From Thermoplasmata archaeon (GTDB lineage: Archaea; Thermoplasmatota; Thermoplasmata; Thermoplasmatales; Thermoplasmataceae), in contig JAKBSB010000007.1 of the NCBI GenBank assembly GCA_021845155.1, positions 1 through 16,821 of the forward strand: a DNA stretch of 16,821 nucleotides. Reading direction: 5' to 3'. Under the pieces are notes generated by a model that was given only the letters and a program-made list of their open reading frames with translations, had not been told where the DNA came from and did no database searches. Below, piece after piece: positions 1 to 7,874 of the stretch (its first letter is position 1; each line of letters begins with the position of its first letter). The position numbers and the translations under genes were made by a program.

Positions 1-2
1 GA

Positions 3-335
3 ACACATGTGATGACATACAACACAACGTCACACACCTATTCATCAGAAACAGTGGAAGATATATTCTACAGTCATCATTCAAGACAGTACACAGTTAA
101 CGGATACCTTCAGGCATCCGAATATCAGCCTATACTCACAAACCATGGATATATAGAGATCAGGAATCTAACAAAACATGACAGAATATTCAATATATTC
201 ACAGGTAAATACGGAAAGATAACAGATATAACCGTTCAAAATGGAAACTATACATTCTATGATTTCAATATTCCACCAAATCATGATTTCATTGCATGGG
301 AATATGTTGTCTATGACCTGACCATAAAACCATAG
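3..335 (+). CDS. C-terminal part of a protein with a degenerate Hint (intein/hedgehog-like) domain, 5' end cut by window
   Basis: The frame is open to the left edge, so this is most likely the tail of a longer gene; GTG at 9 and ATG at 12 are only possible starts. Numbered from GTG 9, residues 38-61 (EYQPILTNHGYIEIRNLTKH and on to DRIF) resemble the Hint block 'H-P-ILT..G(W/Y)...L..GD.I', and residues 84-104 (FYDFNIPPNHDFIAWEYVVY) resemble the terminal Hint block 'vYDl.v...HnFia.giv.HN'. The usual TxxH is replaced by ASEY and the terminal His-Asn splice pair is absent, with VYD in its place. Protein splicing is therefore not expected. Stop is TAG at 333-335. I infer a Hint-type processing or structural domain at the end of a surface or modular protein. 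The N-terminal partner lies outside the window, so the real function is unknown. Confidence 0.6.
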   Translation, partial: THVMTYNTTSHTYSSETVEDIFYSHHSRQYTVNGYLQASEYQPILTNHGYIEIRNLTKHDRIFNIFTGKYGKITDITVQNGNYTFYDFNIPPNHDFIAWEYVVYDLTIKP

Positions 336-465
336 GACCTATCTTTATAATTTCCTATATTTTTGTGATTCAGTAATATTTAGGTATGTGTCTGTCACCA
401 TTAGACTATGATCGGGATACCTGTTGTGAATCAACCCTATATATTGACAGATATGCTTATAGAAT

Positions 466-552
466 GCAGGTATTTTTTGACAGGAGGCAGTTCTCAATAC
501 AGTCATGGTAATTCAAGCTCGAGTTTCGCAAGCATTTTTTGACATGAGGCAG
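466..552. repeat. 25-bp imperfect direct repeat, two copies
   Basis: Copies lie at 466-490 and 528-552 and match at 22 of 25 positions. Both share the core ATTTTTTGACA and end in GAGGCAG. They are separated by 37 bases. In one frame each copy reads FFD-(R/M)-RQ, so they may be remnants of a duplicated coding segment rather than protein-binding sites. Confidence 0.55.
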
Positions 553-568
553 CACAGTAGGCTCTTTC

Positions 569-802
569 TTGTTGAATCTTGGTCATGCACCTTCAAGACT
601 CATGGAAAAGAAGCTGACAGGATCCCATCTGACAGCAGAAAGAACGGCAGAGATACTTTGTGAGAAAAAGGCCATTCCCGTTAAATCACCCCTGAATATA
701 GTGTATAGATCTGAATCAGTGGAACCGGAAAGAATACTCAATGAGACGGGAATAAAGCAACCGGATCGAATACTGGTTGGTGCACTACCAAAATCAGATT
801 AA
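569..802 (+). CDS. Uncertain 77-residue ORF, possibly part of a decayed gene
   Basis: This open frame starts with TTG and ends with TAA at 800-802. The composition is protein-like: charged, with amphipathic stretches such as residues 16-30 and a C-terminal part ending RILVGALPKSD. I do not recognise a family. No convincing ribosome-binding site or TATA box precedes the TTG, and an in-frame stop lies at 545-547. A second frame at 505-663 (52 codons, beginning MVIQARVSQAFFDMRQ) overlaps its start, which would fit a frameshifted older gene. It lies in a gene-poor stretch next to the 25-bp direct repeat. Treat it as hypothetical or a remnant. Confidence 0.25.
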   Translation: MLNLGHAPSRLMEKKLTGSHLTAERTAEILCEKKAIPVKSPLNIVYRSESVEPERILNETGIKQPDRILVGALPKSD

Positions 803-807
803 GAATA

Positions 808-816
808 GATATAAAT
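808..816 (+). promoter_or_regulatory. TATA box-like promoter for a leaderless transcript starting near 838
   Basis: GATATAAAT is centred about 26 bp before ATG 838. This is the same spacing as at the S-adenosylmethionine synthetase and purH genes in this window. It would drive a short plus-strand transcript into the 3' end of the acylphosphatase gene. Confidence 0.4.
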
Positions 817-837
817 CACGGGTCTGTCTGCTTTAGC

Positions 838-1008
838 ATGAATTCTGATCCTGTAATTGTTGCGAAACTTAAGTTCAAGCATAGGTTCAAAACTAAGGAG
901 GGGTTGCTAATAACATGTTTCTGGTACCATCACTACCTATCAACCGGAAGTTGGCAATGTCAAATCTCACCAACCGACTTCATGGCTTCAGTGAAGAATC
1001 CTGAATGA
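838..1008 (+). CDS. Possible small leaderless protein, 56 residues
   Basis: ATG at 838 sits 26 bp behind a good TATA box and opens a 56-codon frame ending in TGA at 1006-1008. The product starts MNSDPVIVAKLKFKHRFKTK, has a basic N-terminal third and an aromatic middle (CFWYHHY). It matches no family I know. The last 21 bases overlap the 3' end of the acylphosphatase gene on the other strand. The promoter spacing is the only strong argument; the frame is short and could be fortuitous, or the transcript could act as RNA. Confidence 0.25.
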   Translation: MNSDPVIVAKLKFKHRFKTKEGLLITCFWYHHYLSTGSWQCQISPTDFMASVKNPE

Positions 1009-1257
1009 ATGATCTCCGGTACAGACCGTTTCCTTCTCTTCAAATCCGGTAACATTTGCGTTTTTCACTGAATTTCTGCAATAGTCTATGATCTTTTCAA
1101 CTTTTTCATCCGGTCCCATGAATACTGCCTCAACGGACCCGTCGGAATTGTTCCTGACATAACCTGAAATAGAGAGACTTTCGGCTTTGTGAGCTGTCTG
1201 TGCTCTGAATCCAACTCCCTGTACTCTTCCCATGAAAAGAACCTTCACGCATTTCAT
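988..1257 (-). CDS. acyP: Acylphosphatase
   Basis: This 89-residue protein has the usual acylphosphatase length. It would hydrolyse carboxyl-phosphate anhydrides such as acetyl phosphate in the cytoplasm (EC 3.6.1.7). Residues 10-18 (GRVQGVGFR) form the phosphate-binding loop with the catalytic Arg18. Residues 32-43 (GYVRNNSDGSVE) contain the second signature with the catalytic Asn36. The start ATG at 1257 lies 12 bases after the GTPase stop on the same strand, so it is the last gene of a methyltransferase-GTPase-acylphosphatase operon. No clear ribosome-binding site is visible in front of it. The family assignment is secure from both motifs; the physiological substrate is unknown, as for most acylphosphatases. 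Confidence 0.95.
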   Translation of the reverse strand: MKCVKVLFMGRVQGVGFRAQTAHKAESLSISGYVRNNSDGSVEAVFMGPDEKVEKIIDYCRNSVKNANVTGFEEKETVCTGDHSFRILH

Positions 1258-1269
1258 GTCACTGGAAAA

Positions 1270-2355
1270 TCAATTCCTGCTTATGAGAGTTACCACATCC
1301 CTGTCCATGACTTCATAATCCAGTCCGACTCTTATCTCATTCATCTTCCGGTTTGGTCCGGATATGATGGCGTACCTGAAGGACTGGATCATCTCCCTGC
1401 TTATCTTCCTTCCAACATCCTCAACTTTAGCACCCTTAGACAGAACAAGTGGTCTTGCATAATCAATATCCCCGGATTTTTCACGGAGATAAATTCTCAC
1501 AAGTTCAAGGGAATTATAGATCTCGTTTTTAAGCCTGTCCATTCCGATCCTCTTCGATGCAGAAACCTCCACAATTTTCCCTATTCCGCCCACTGAGTTC
1601 ACGATCTTGTCCATGCTGTGTGGAAGATCAATCTTGTTGATTGCAACAAGTGCCGGAACATAGACTGTGTTCCCTCTGAGAAAGTCAATGAGGTCCTCAG
1701 CATCTATCCTCTCTCTTATGTAAAGCTCACCGTTGGTGATCTTGAACTCCTTCAGTATATCCCTGATTTCGGCATCGTCGATCTCGACCTTTCTGGGTTT
1801 ATGGACCCTGATGCCTCCGCTGTTGGTTCTCTTGAATGAAATGTTCTTGCGCCGTCTGTTGACCACTATTCCTCCCTTGTGAAGTTCATTGACGATCTTG
1901 TCGATTCCACCCACATTAACATCAGTAACAATGACTATGAGATCAGCACCCCTGACGATGCTCAGGACTTCTCTTCCTCTTCCCGATCCAACAGCAGCAT
2001 TCTCTATAATACCTGGAAGATCCAGGATCTGTATCTGTGCACCCTCATAATCCATTGTACCGGGTATGACTCGAAGTGTGGTGAAGGCAAAATTACCTAT
2101 CTCACTCTGCTTGTTGGTAAGCACACTCAAGAGGCTGCTTTTTCCAACGTTTGGAAAACCCACCAGGGCAACGGTGGCGTCTCCTGTCTTTGGGATTGCA
2201 AATCCCGTACCCCCACCCTTCTTATGGGATTCAGCCTCAAGTTCCAGCCTTGCCATCTTCGCCTTCAGCAGTCCGACGTGGTGTTCCGTGGCTTTGTTGT
2301 ACTGGGTCTTTTTCAACTCCTCCTCTATGTCCCTGATCCTCTCCTCAATACCCAT
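1270..2355 (-). CDS. DRG/Rbg-family GTP-binding protein with TGS domain
   Basis: This 361-residue protein belongs to the Obg-related developmentally regulated GTP-binding (DRG) family, conserved in archaea and eukaryotes and linked to ribosomes and translation. A charged N-terminal helical part (1-45) precedes the G domain. Motifs are G1 GFPNVGKS (66-73), a G2 region around TTLRVIPGT (92-100), G3 DLPG (112-115), G4 NKID (240-243) and G5 SAS (265-267). Residues about 150-235 are the basic S5D2L-like insertion typical of DRGs. A TGS domain fills about 285-361, starting VRIYLREK. The start ATG at 2355 is preceded by a GGTG ribosome-binding site in the 24-base gap after the methyltransferase stop, so the two are probably co-transcribed. 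Length and all motifs look intact. Confidence 0.93.
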   Translation of the reverse strand: MGIEERIRDIEEELKKTQYNKATEHHVGLLKAKMARLELEAESHKKGGGTGFAIPKTGDATVALVGFPNVGKSSLLSVLTNKQSEIGNFAFTTLRVIPGTMDYEGAQIQILDLPGIIENAAVGSGRGREVLSIVRGADLIVIVTDVNVGGIDKIVNELHKGGIVVNRRRKNISFKRTNSGGIRVHKPRKVEIDDAEIRDILKEFKITNGELYIRERIDAEDLIDFLRGNTVYVPALVAINKIDLPHSMDKIVNSVGGIGKIVEVSASKRIGMDRLKNEIYNSLELVRIYLREKSGDIDYARPLVLSKGAKVEDVGRKISREMIQSFRYAIISGPNRKMNEIRVGLDYEVMDRDVVTLISRN

Positions 2356-2379
2356 TCAAACACCCGTATTCAATCTGAT

Positions 2380-2943
2380 TTATGCCGTTCTGGCAGAAAA
2401 AACCACTATTCTCTCTGTTTCGAAGGTATCCTCACCTAGTTTATTAAAATTATAATTCCGAAATTCGGCAAACAGGGAATCCATATCCGTAAGATCTGAG
2501 AGAACAAAATAAATTTCACCATTATCTTTCAGGAACTTATGGGCCGTGGAAAGAAATGGCCTTATTACCTTAAAACCATCCGATCCGCCATCCCACTGTT
2601 CCGATTCTTCTATATTGTCCTCCGTGGGAAGATATGGCGGGTTGAATATTATTGTATCATATTTTCCGTTTATGCACTGGAAAAGGTTTCCGTGGTGAAA
2701 CTCAATTTTCACTCCATTGAGATCCGAATTTTTCTCTGCACATTCCAGTGCTTTTTTATTTATATCGGTAGCAGTACATCTGGAACCCTTCATTGCACAG
2801 TATATGGAAATGATGCCAGTTCCTGTGCCTATCTCCAGAACGTCCTCGCCGCATTTCAGGCAGTCCATAAGGAGAAATGTGTCTTCGGCGGGTTCGTACA
2901 CCCCCTTGCACCTGTTTATGATCACACCTTTGTGGTTCAACAT
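2380..2943 (-). CDS. HemK2/Mtq2-like protein (glutamine) N-methyltransferase
   Basis: This is a class I SAM-dependent methyltransferase of 187 residues. Motifs are the N-terminal YEPAEDT (16-22) typical of the HemK2/Mtq2 branch, the SAM loop EIGTGTG (37-43), an acidic D60 after the second strand, and catalytic NPPY (101-104), which binds a Gln or Asn side chain. The known role of the archaeal/eukaryal branch is methylation of the GGQ glutamine of release factor aRF1/eRF1; here that is inferred. The frame is open back to 3069, but I choose ATG 2943. It gives the family's normal N-terminus and avoids a 71-base overlap with the glucoamylase gene. A TATA-like ACTATATC (plus-strand 2971-2978) lies about 30 bp upstream. 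The GTPase follows after 24 bases. Confidence 0.88.
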   Translation of the reverse strand: MLNHKGVIINRCKGVYEPAEDTFLLMDCLKCGEDVLEIGTGTGIISIYCAMKGSRCTATDINKKALECAEKNSDLNGVKIEFHHGNLFQCINGKYDTIIFNPPYLPTEDNIEESEQWDGGSDGFKVIRPFLSTAHKFLKDNGEIYFVLSDLTDMDSLFAEFRNYNFNKLGEDTFETERIVVFSARTA

Positions 2944-2970
2944 ATGCGTCCCTGTGGATTTCTTCTCTCT

Positions 2971-2978
2971 ACTATATC
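2971..2978 (-). promoter_or_regulatory. TATA-like element for the methyltransferase-GTPase-acylphosphatase operon
   Basis: Minus-strand GATATAGT lies about 32 bp before ATG 2943, within the 55-base gap after the glucoamylase stop. A second AT-rich element, TTATAAG, lies at 2983-2989. Either would start transcription just before the methyltransferase gene. Confidence 0.35.
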
Positions 2979-2998
2979 GAATCTTATAACTGAGGCTA

Positions 2999-5383
2999 TC
3001 ATTCAACTGTAACCGTAAAATCCTTTCCCTCCCAGTTTCCAGATTCGGTCCAGAAGAATGTGAAAACAAATTTTTCCCCTTTCTTCATCTTCCCAGTTTT
3101 TAGGTCAGCGTAATGAATACCTATTCCAGAATCAGTTGTTTCAGTGTCATGGGTAGTTTTCCATCCATCATCAGACCAGTGAATCCTCGCCTTTGCAAGA
3201 ACCTGGATTCTGACATTCATCTCCTGTTCAATTGATCTGACCTTGTTTGTGAAACTCCAGATAATCTTATCAGAGGTCTTCTTATCTTCAATGTAACGTT
3301 TATAGGTCTGCGGTGGCATATCGAATATCCTGTTGTCCTTTATTGATTTTGCAAGCTTTATATATTCGGCATGTGCCCATACCAGCGGCATAGCTGATCC
3401 TGATGGTTTTCCATTGTAAAGCCCCCTTTCCGGAATGTCCGGGGAATCCCATATCTGTTCCGGAAGAAACCCTCCGGGGCTTGTCTGATTTCTTACTGTC
3501 CTGATGAGTTCCAGAGCTTTTTCTCTGTTGCCAAGTGCCAGTTCATAATGACCTCTCTCAAGGGAAAGAAGGGGCCAGCCTCTTCCGGTTCCAGTTCCAT
3601 CAAATGGGCTTCCATCCTTATGTTCACCGTATCCGTCATGGTTATACCTGTGCCATACCGGTCCTGTTGGTGTCTCAGCTTTGAGTATGGAATCAATGAT
3701 CTTCACCGTGTTCACTATTCCTGGGTCATCTGCCCTGCGAAGGCCAAACCTGACCAGGGCAAGTGCATCGGTGCTGATTATATTCTCCGGACTCTGCATC
3801 TCCTCCCAGGAAGGCCTGTTTTTTATAGGAACAAAACCTTTCATTGCAGAACCTGCCCATTTAATGGAACTGTCTGGTGGTGCAATGCGAACATAATAAC
3901 CATCAACTCCGTATTTCTTTGCAGTTTCCGTTTCAGTTGCATAGATCCATCTCTCTATGTTTGAATTGAAAATATCTGCAGTTTCTCTCAGGAACTCCGC
4001 CACTTTGTGGTTATGCGTTTCATGTGCAAAGTCTGCAGCGCAGAGTAACCCTGCTATTTCGGCTGCAATGGTGAAAGGTGAAAATCCGCCATCCTCCTCC
4101 CACCTGTCCTGCTGTGTAACAGGCCCATAGCTCGCAATGTACTGTGCAGCCTTCCTAACCATGTCCCACGCATATTCTGCTTTTATGGTTCCGTTACGCT
4201 TCAGCATATCGGCGAGTATTATTGGAAAAGCGGTTTCATCCATCTGAATTCCCTGCCAGTATGGAGATCCATCAAGCCACATGTTCTGGTTCCAGTGTCC
4301 GTCTGATTCCTGTGTCGCCTTCAGGAATTCCATTGCCTTTACTGAGGTGTCAAAATCTCCTGCCGCAATTAACGCTTCCGCTGATTCAACCATGTCTCTC
4401 GGCCAGACGAGGTGATAACCTCCAAGATCCTCATCGCTCTTGGAATTCCCCCATGGAATTGAAAGGCTTGCTATCATTGCACCTGGAAACTGGCCCTTTG
4501 CCCTGTGTGCCTCTATTACTGTACAGCTCACGTCATAGAGGTCAAATTTCTCATCTCCTGATGGTCTGGAGAGGGTGTGGAGGAATCTATCCCATGCTTC
4601 TACATAATGCTCATAGGCATTATCAAAGCCCCTCTGAAGGGAGAGCCTGGCCTTCTGCCCCGCTTCAGCAGGATTCTCCCCGAACCCAAGGGCAACGGTA
4701 AACTCCCCATTCTGGTCTGGATTTATCTCGGCAATAAGGGCAACGTTTCCATTCAATGATCTCTCATAGGTTTCAGCAAGATAGCCATATTTTTTCAAAA
4801 TCTGCCATCCGTCAGAAATTCCAACATAACCGGAACTGGCATTTGTGAAACCTGTTGAAACCTGAAGAGAAAGTACTATATTCTCTCTTTCTGCGTAAAG
4901 AGACGGTGATCCCTTGTAATCCCCAACCCAGGCGTTGTTGCTGCGTCCGAGGTTTTTAACATGAGGTGAAATCAGGACGAATATTTTCAGGGGTATACCC
5001 TTCAGATTCCTGAATTTCACCTTTTGAAGAAGGACATCTGAACGATGGTCGGTAATGACAGTCTTTGAAATCTCATAGTATCCTCTTTTGCAACTGTTTC
5101 GGATTTCAAAGGCGGGAATTTTTCCATCATGTCTCTTCATTTCATGAATTGTATCCCTGCGTTCCTCCGAGAAAAAATTCTTTCCATCAGTGACAATGAA
5201 CTGTATGTCTCTTGTATTGGCAATGTCAATTCTGGGATAGTAAACCTCATTCACTATTCCATGAGAAACTGAGAACCATATCCTGCTCTCTATTGAGAGG
5301 GATGTTCCTATGCCATCCTTGGCGCTGGATGTCCAGTGTGGTGTTATTCCTGGAAATCCGGGTGCATCCTTTGAGGTGTACAT
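2999..5383 (-). CDS. Glucoamylase (GH15 glucan 1,4-alpha-glucosidase)
   Basis: This 794-residue protein has the prokaryotic GH15 glucoamylase layout. An N-terminal beta-sandwich (about 1-270, starting MYTSKDAPGFPG) is followed by an (alpha/alpha)6 barrel (about 285-690) and a C-terminal beta domain (about 700-794). It would release glucose from the non-reducing ends of starch, glycogen or maltooligosaccharides (EC 3.2.1.3). Barrel landmarks are HLVWPRDM, the general acid Glu429 in WEEDGG (428-433), and the general base Glu642 in LPEQIWD. There is no signal peptide, so it is predicted to be cytoplasmic, like the related enzymes of Thermoplasma. The start ATG 5383 follows an AT-rich promoter on the minus strand. 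It is divergent from topA, and the methyltransferase lies downstream after 55 bases. Key residues are intact. Confidence 0.95.
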   Translation of the reverse strand: MYTSKDAPGFPGITPHWTSSAKDGIGTSLSIESRIWFSVSHGIVNEVYYPRIDIANTRDIQFIVTDGKNFFSEERRDTIHEMKRHDGKIPAFEIRNSCKRGYYEISKTVITDHRSDVLLQKVKFRNLKGIPLKIFVLISPHVKNLGRSNNAWVGDYKGSPSLYAERENIVLSLQVSTGFTNASSGYVGISDGWQILKKYGYLAETYERSLNGNVALIAEINPDQNGEFTVALGFGENPAEAGQKARLSLQRGFDNAYEHYVEAWDRFLHTLSRPSGDEKFDLYDVSCTVIEAHRAKGQFPGAMIASLSIPWGNSKSDEDLGGYHLVWPRDMVESAEALIAAGDFDTSVKAMEFLKATQESDGHWNQNMWLDGSPYWQGIQMDETAFPIILADMLKRNGTIKAEYAWDMVRKAAQYIASYGPVTQQDRWEEDGGFSPFTIAAEIAGLLCAADFAHETHNHKVAEFLRETADIFNSNIERWIYATETETAKKYGVDGYYVRIAPPDSSIKWAGSAMKGFVPIKNRPSWEEMQSPENIISTDALALVRFGLRRADDPGIVNTVKIIDSILKAETPTGPVWHRYNHDGYGEHKDGSPFDGTGTGRGWPLLSLERGHYELALGNREKALELIRTVRNQTSPGGFLPEQIWDSPDIPERGLYNGKPSGSAMPLVWAHAEYIKLAKSIKDNRIFDMPPQTYKRYIEDKKTSDKIIWSFTNKVRSIEQEMNVRIQVLAKARIHWSDDGWKTTHDTETTDSGIGIHYADLKTGKMKKGEKFVFTFFWTESGNWEGKDFTVTVE

Positions 5384-5410
5384 GGATAATTTATGGCTTC
5401 AGCCCTATTA

Positions 5411-5418
5411 ATTTTATC
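5411..5418 (-). promoter_or_regulatory. TATA box-like promoter of the glucoamylase gene
   Basis: Minus-strand GATAAAAT lies about 31 bp before ATG 5383, which implies a very short leader. The element is on the glucoamylase side of the 190-bp divergent region shared with topA. Confidence 0.4.
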
Positions 5419-5511
5419 TGGATTCTGAACTCATGGACACCTCCTCTGAAAGGTTGAAGTGCAACCCAGATAACCGTTTTAATGTATGGTATGCTTCACC
5501 AAATGGTTCAC

Positions 5512-5552
5512 CTTAAATAGTATGGAGAGAATGCCTCCATCCCTTACGGGGA
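5512..5552 (+). promoter_or_regulatory. topA promoter with two small inverted repeats
   Basis: CTTAAATAG (5512-5520) is a TATA-like element. It is followed by ATGGAG (5522-5527) with its inverted copy CTCCAT (5535-5540), and then TCCC (5540-5543) with GGGA (5549-5552). With initiation expected about 25 bp after the TATA box, the first repeat would sit between TATA and the start site, where a repressor could act, and the second would lie in the leader. The GGTG ribosome-binding site at 5565-5568, 5 bases before TTG 5574, agrees with a leadered mRNA. Confidence 0.35.
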
Positions 5553-5573
5553 ATCTGAAAAAGTGGTGTTTCA

Positions 5574-7874
5574 TTGAACAGTACATTGATTATAGCTGAA
5601 AAAGCCGATGCGGCAAGAAGAATTGCTTACTTCCTGTCTGATGGGAAGTCAAAGCAGAAAAGGGACAAAGGGCTAAGTTATATTGAGTTTGAGGATAACG
5701 GCCACAAAACCTATCTTGTAGCACTTAGCGGGCATATTGTTGAGATAAACTTCCCACCGGAAATGAAAAACTGGTCTTCAGTGGACCTTAACACACTCAT
5801 AGATTCAAAAATCATACAGGATGTGAAAAATAAAAGTTCTTATAATTCACTGACGAAACTTGCTGCGGAGTCCAGCTCATTAATAGTCGCAACAGATTAT
5901 GACAGGGAAGGGGAACTTATAGGCGCGGAAGCACTTTCGCTCCTTCCAGAGAAATACATTTCAGGGAAGATTATAAAGAGGGCGAAGTTCAGTGCCCTCA
6001 CAGGAGAGGAGATAAAATCCTCTTTCGATCAGCTTATAGATGTTGACTACGCGCTGGCTGATTCTGCTGGGGCCAGGGAAGAGATAGATCTAATATGGGG
6101 GGCAGTGCTGACAAGGTTTTTTTCACTGGCGTCCAAGAGACTTGGGAAAAGTTTTCTCTCCATTGGAAGAGTCCAGACCCCAACACTGGCACTCATTGTG
6201 AAAAGGGAAAAAGAGATACGTGCATTCCAGCCTGTTCCCTTCTGGCGCATCAAGGTATTATTCAACAAAGGTGGTCAATTTACTGGAATACATGAAAAGG
6301 GAGACATTTTCGATCGTTCTGAAGCTGAGAGGATATTCGGTATAATTAACGGAAAGAATGGAAACGTCCTTGAATATGAAAGAAAGCAGGAGAAAATATA
6401 CAAACCAGCTCCATTCAACACAACTGAATTTCTCAGAGAGGCATCAAGAATCGGGGTGAATCCATCCAGGGCAATGAATATTGCTGAGCGTCTCTACACT
6501 CAGGGACTCATCAGCTATCCCAGGACCGACAACACAGTGTATCACAAATCCATTAATTTTAGAAGTATACTTGCAAAATTAAAGGATACCCATCTTTCAA
6601 AGGAGGTTGGCATGGTCCTCTCCCAGGAGAAGATACGACCCTCCCGGGGAAGGATGGAAACAACTGATCATCCTCCAATCTATCCCGTGAATGCTCCGCA
6701 GAAGGGAAAACTGACAGGTGATTTCCAGAAGGTCTATGATCTTATTGCGAGGCGTTTTCTTGCCACTCTTTTCAGAGAAGGGGAAAAAGATGTGTCAACC
6801 GCAAGAATTGATATTTCGGGAGAAATATTCAACACGAAAGGTGTGAGGATAACCGATCCCGGGTGGCTGGAAATTTATCCATATACAAGAGTGCAGGAGT
6901 CTTTCCACCCAGAACTTTCAATCGGTGAAAAGGTGAAGGCCGATCAATGGGACATGGAGGAGGACAAGACCAAGCCTCCATGGAGATATGATCTCGCATC
7001 ACTCATAAAGGAGATGGAGAAACTTAACCTGGGGACAAAGTCAACCAGGCATGACATAATAGATAAACTGCAAAAAAGAGGATTTATCGAAGGCAATCCA
7101 GTTAGGCCCACAAATCTTGGGATGGGACTCATCGAATCTGTTCTCACGGTGGACTCCAAGATATCAGAACCGGACATGACAGCAGAGCTCGAGGTTGAAA
7201 TGGACGGTATAGCCGAAAAAAGAATGAGCAAGGGTGAGGTGGTGAACAGGTCGAGAAAAATGCTTCACAGTGTTCTGGACGCATTCAAGGACAAGGAGGA
7301 ACTGATCAATAGAACAATCAAGAAGTCAATAAATATGGGCGATGTAATCGGAAAATGCACGGAACACAGGGATTCCGACATCGTCCTCATAAAGGATAGA
7401 ATGAACATAAGAATCACGTGCACAACAGAAGGGTGCAAAAACGATTTCAGGTTGAATATAAATGGACTCATCCAACCCACGGACAAAACATGTCCTGAAT
7501 GCAGCCTTCCACAGATAAAGGTCATAAGAAGGGGGCAATCTCCTGAAACAAGGTGTGCAGATCCAAAATGCACATTCAACACCCAGAAGGAAAACATGGG
7601 AAAATGTCCCTCCGATTCGGGAAACCTCGTAGTCAGACAGTCCAGGTATGGAAAGAGATTTCTGGGGTGCTCCAACTACCCGGACTGCACAGTAACTTAT
7701 CCGCTTCCCCAGATGGGTGTTGTAAAATTCACGGGTGAAACCTGTACATTCTGCAGCAGTCCCATACTGGTGTCAATGCGCAATAAGAGAGTATGGAAAT
7801 TCTGTCCCAAGATGGAGTGCCAGTTCAATAAGAAAAAGGAAAAGGTGGCCGGCGATGAAAAAAAACCTGCCTGA
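5574..7874 (+). CDS. topA: DNA topoisomerase I (type IA)
   Basis: This 766-residue enzyme relaxes negative supercoils by transient single-strand cleavage. The TOPRIM domain occupies about 1-150, with IIAEKADAARRIA near the N-terminus and the metal-binding DYDREGE at 108-114. The cleavage domain carries the active-site Tyr315 in ISYPRTDN. Three Cys-rich zinc-ribbon-like modules fill about 615-755 and end in a basic lysine-rich tail. Start is TTG 5574, supported by GGTG at 5565-5568 and by the N-terminal family motif beginning at residue 5; no in-frame ATG lies nearby. It is an ordinary topoisomerase I, not a reverse gyrase: there is no helicase domain. The 3' end overlaps the next gene by 20 bases. 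Confidence 0.96.
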   Translation: MNSTLIIAEKADAARRIAYFLSDGKSKQKRDKGLSYIEFEDNGHKTYLVALSGHIVEINFPPEMKNWSSVDLNTLIDSKIIQDVKNKSSYNSLTKLAAESSSLIVATDYDREGELIGAEALSLLPEKYISGKIIKRAKFSALTGEEIKSSFDQLIDVDYALADSAGAREEIDLIWGAVLTRFFSLASKRLGKSFLSIGRVQTPTLALIVKREKEIRAFQPVPFWRIKVLFNKGGQFTGIHEKGDIFDRSEAERIFGIINGKNGNVLEYERKQEKIYKPAPFNTTEFLREASRIGVNPSRAMNIAERLYTQGLISYPRTDNTVYHKSINFRSILAKLKDTHLSKEVGMVLSQEKIRPSRGRMETTDHPPIYPVNAPQKGKLTGDFQKVYDLIARRFLATLFREGEKDVSTARIDISGEIFNTKGVRITDPGWLEIYPYTRVQESFHPELSIGEKVKADQWDMEEDKTKPPWRYDLASLIKEMEKLNLGTKSTRHDIIDKLQKRGFIEGNPVRPTNLGMGLIESVLTVDSKISEPDMTAELEVEMDGIAEKRMSKGEVVNRSRKMLHSVLDAFKDKEELINRTIKKSINMGDVIGKCTEHRDSDIVLIKDRMNIRITCTTEGCKNDFRLNINGLIQPTDKTCPECSLPQIKVIRRGQSPETRCADPKCTFNTQKENMGKCPSDSGNLVVRQSRYGKRFLGCSNYPDCTVTYPLPQMGVVKFTGETCTFCSSPILVSMRNKRVWKFCPKMECQFNKKKEKVAGDEKKPA
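7844..7848 (+). promoter_or_regulatory. Ribosome-binding site inside topA for the presenilin homologue
   Basis: GGTGG lies 6 bases before ATG 7855 and inside the topA reading frame. It decides the start of the downstream gene and suggests coupled translation. Confidence 0.65.

Noticed and set aside
1879..2439. Long plus-strand frame (186 codons) opposite the GTPase gene
   Set aside because: It is antisense to a clear DRG-family GTPase and has an unnatural Cys/Ser-rich composition; a shadow frame.
2944..3069. N-terminal extension of the methyltransferase frame
   Set aside because: It would overlap the glucoamylase gene by 71 bases and adds residues foreign to the family; ATG 2943 fits both family and promoter.
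7735..7854. Extension of the presenilin homologue into topA
   Set aside because: The first 40 codons are an out-of-frame reading of the topA zinc-ribbon region; a ribosome-binding site supports ATG 7855.
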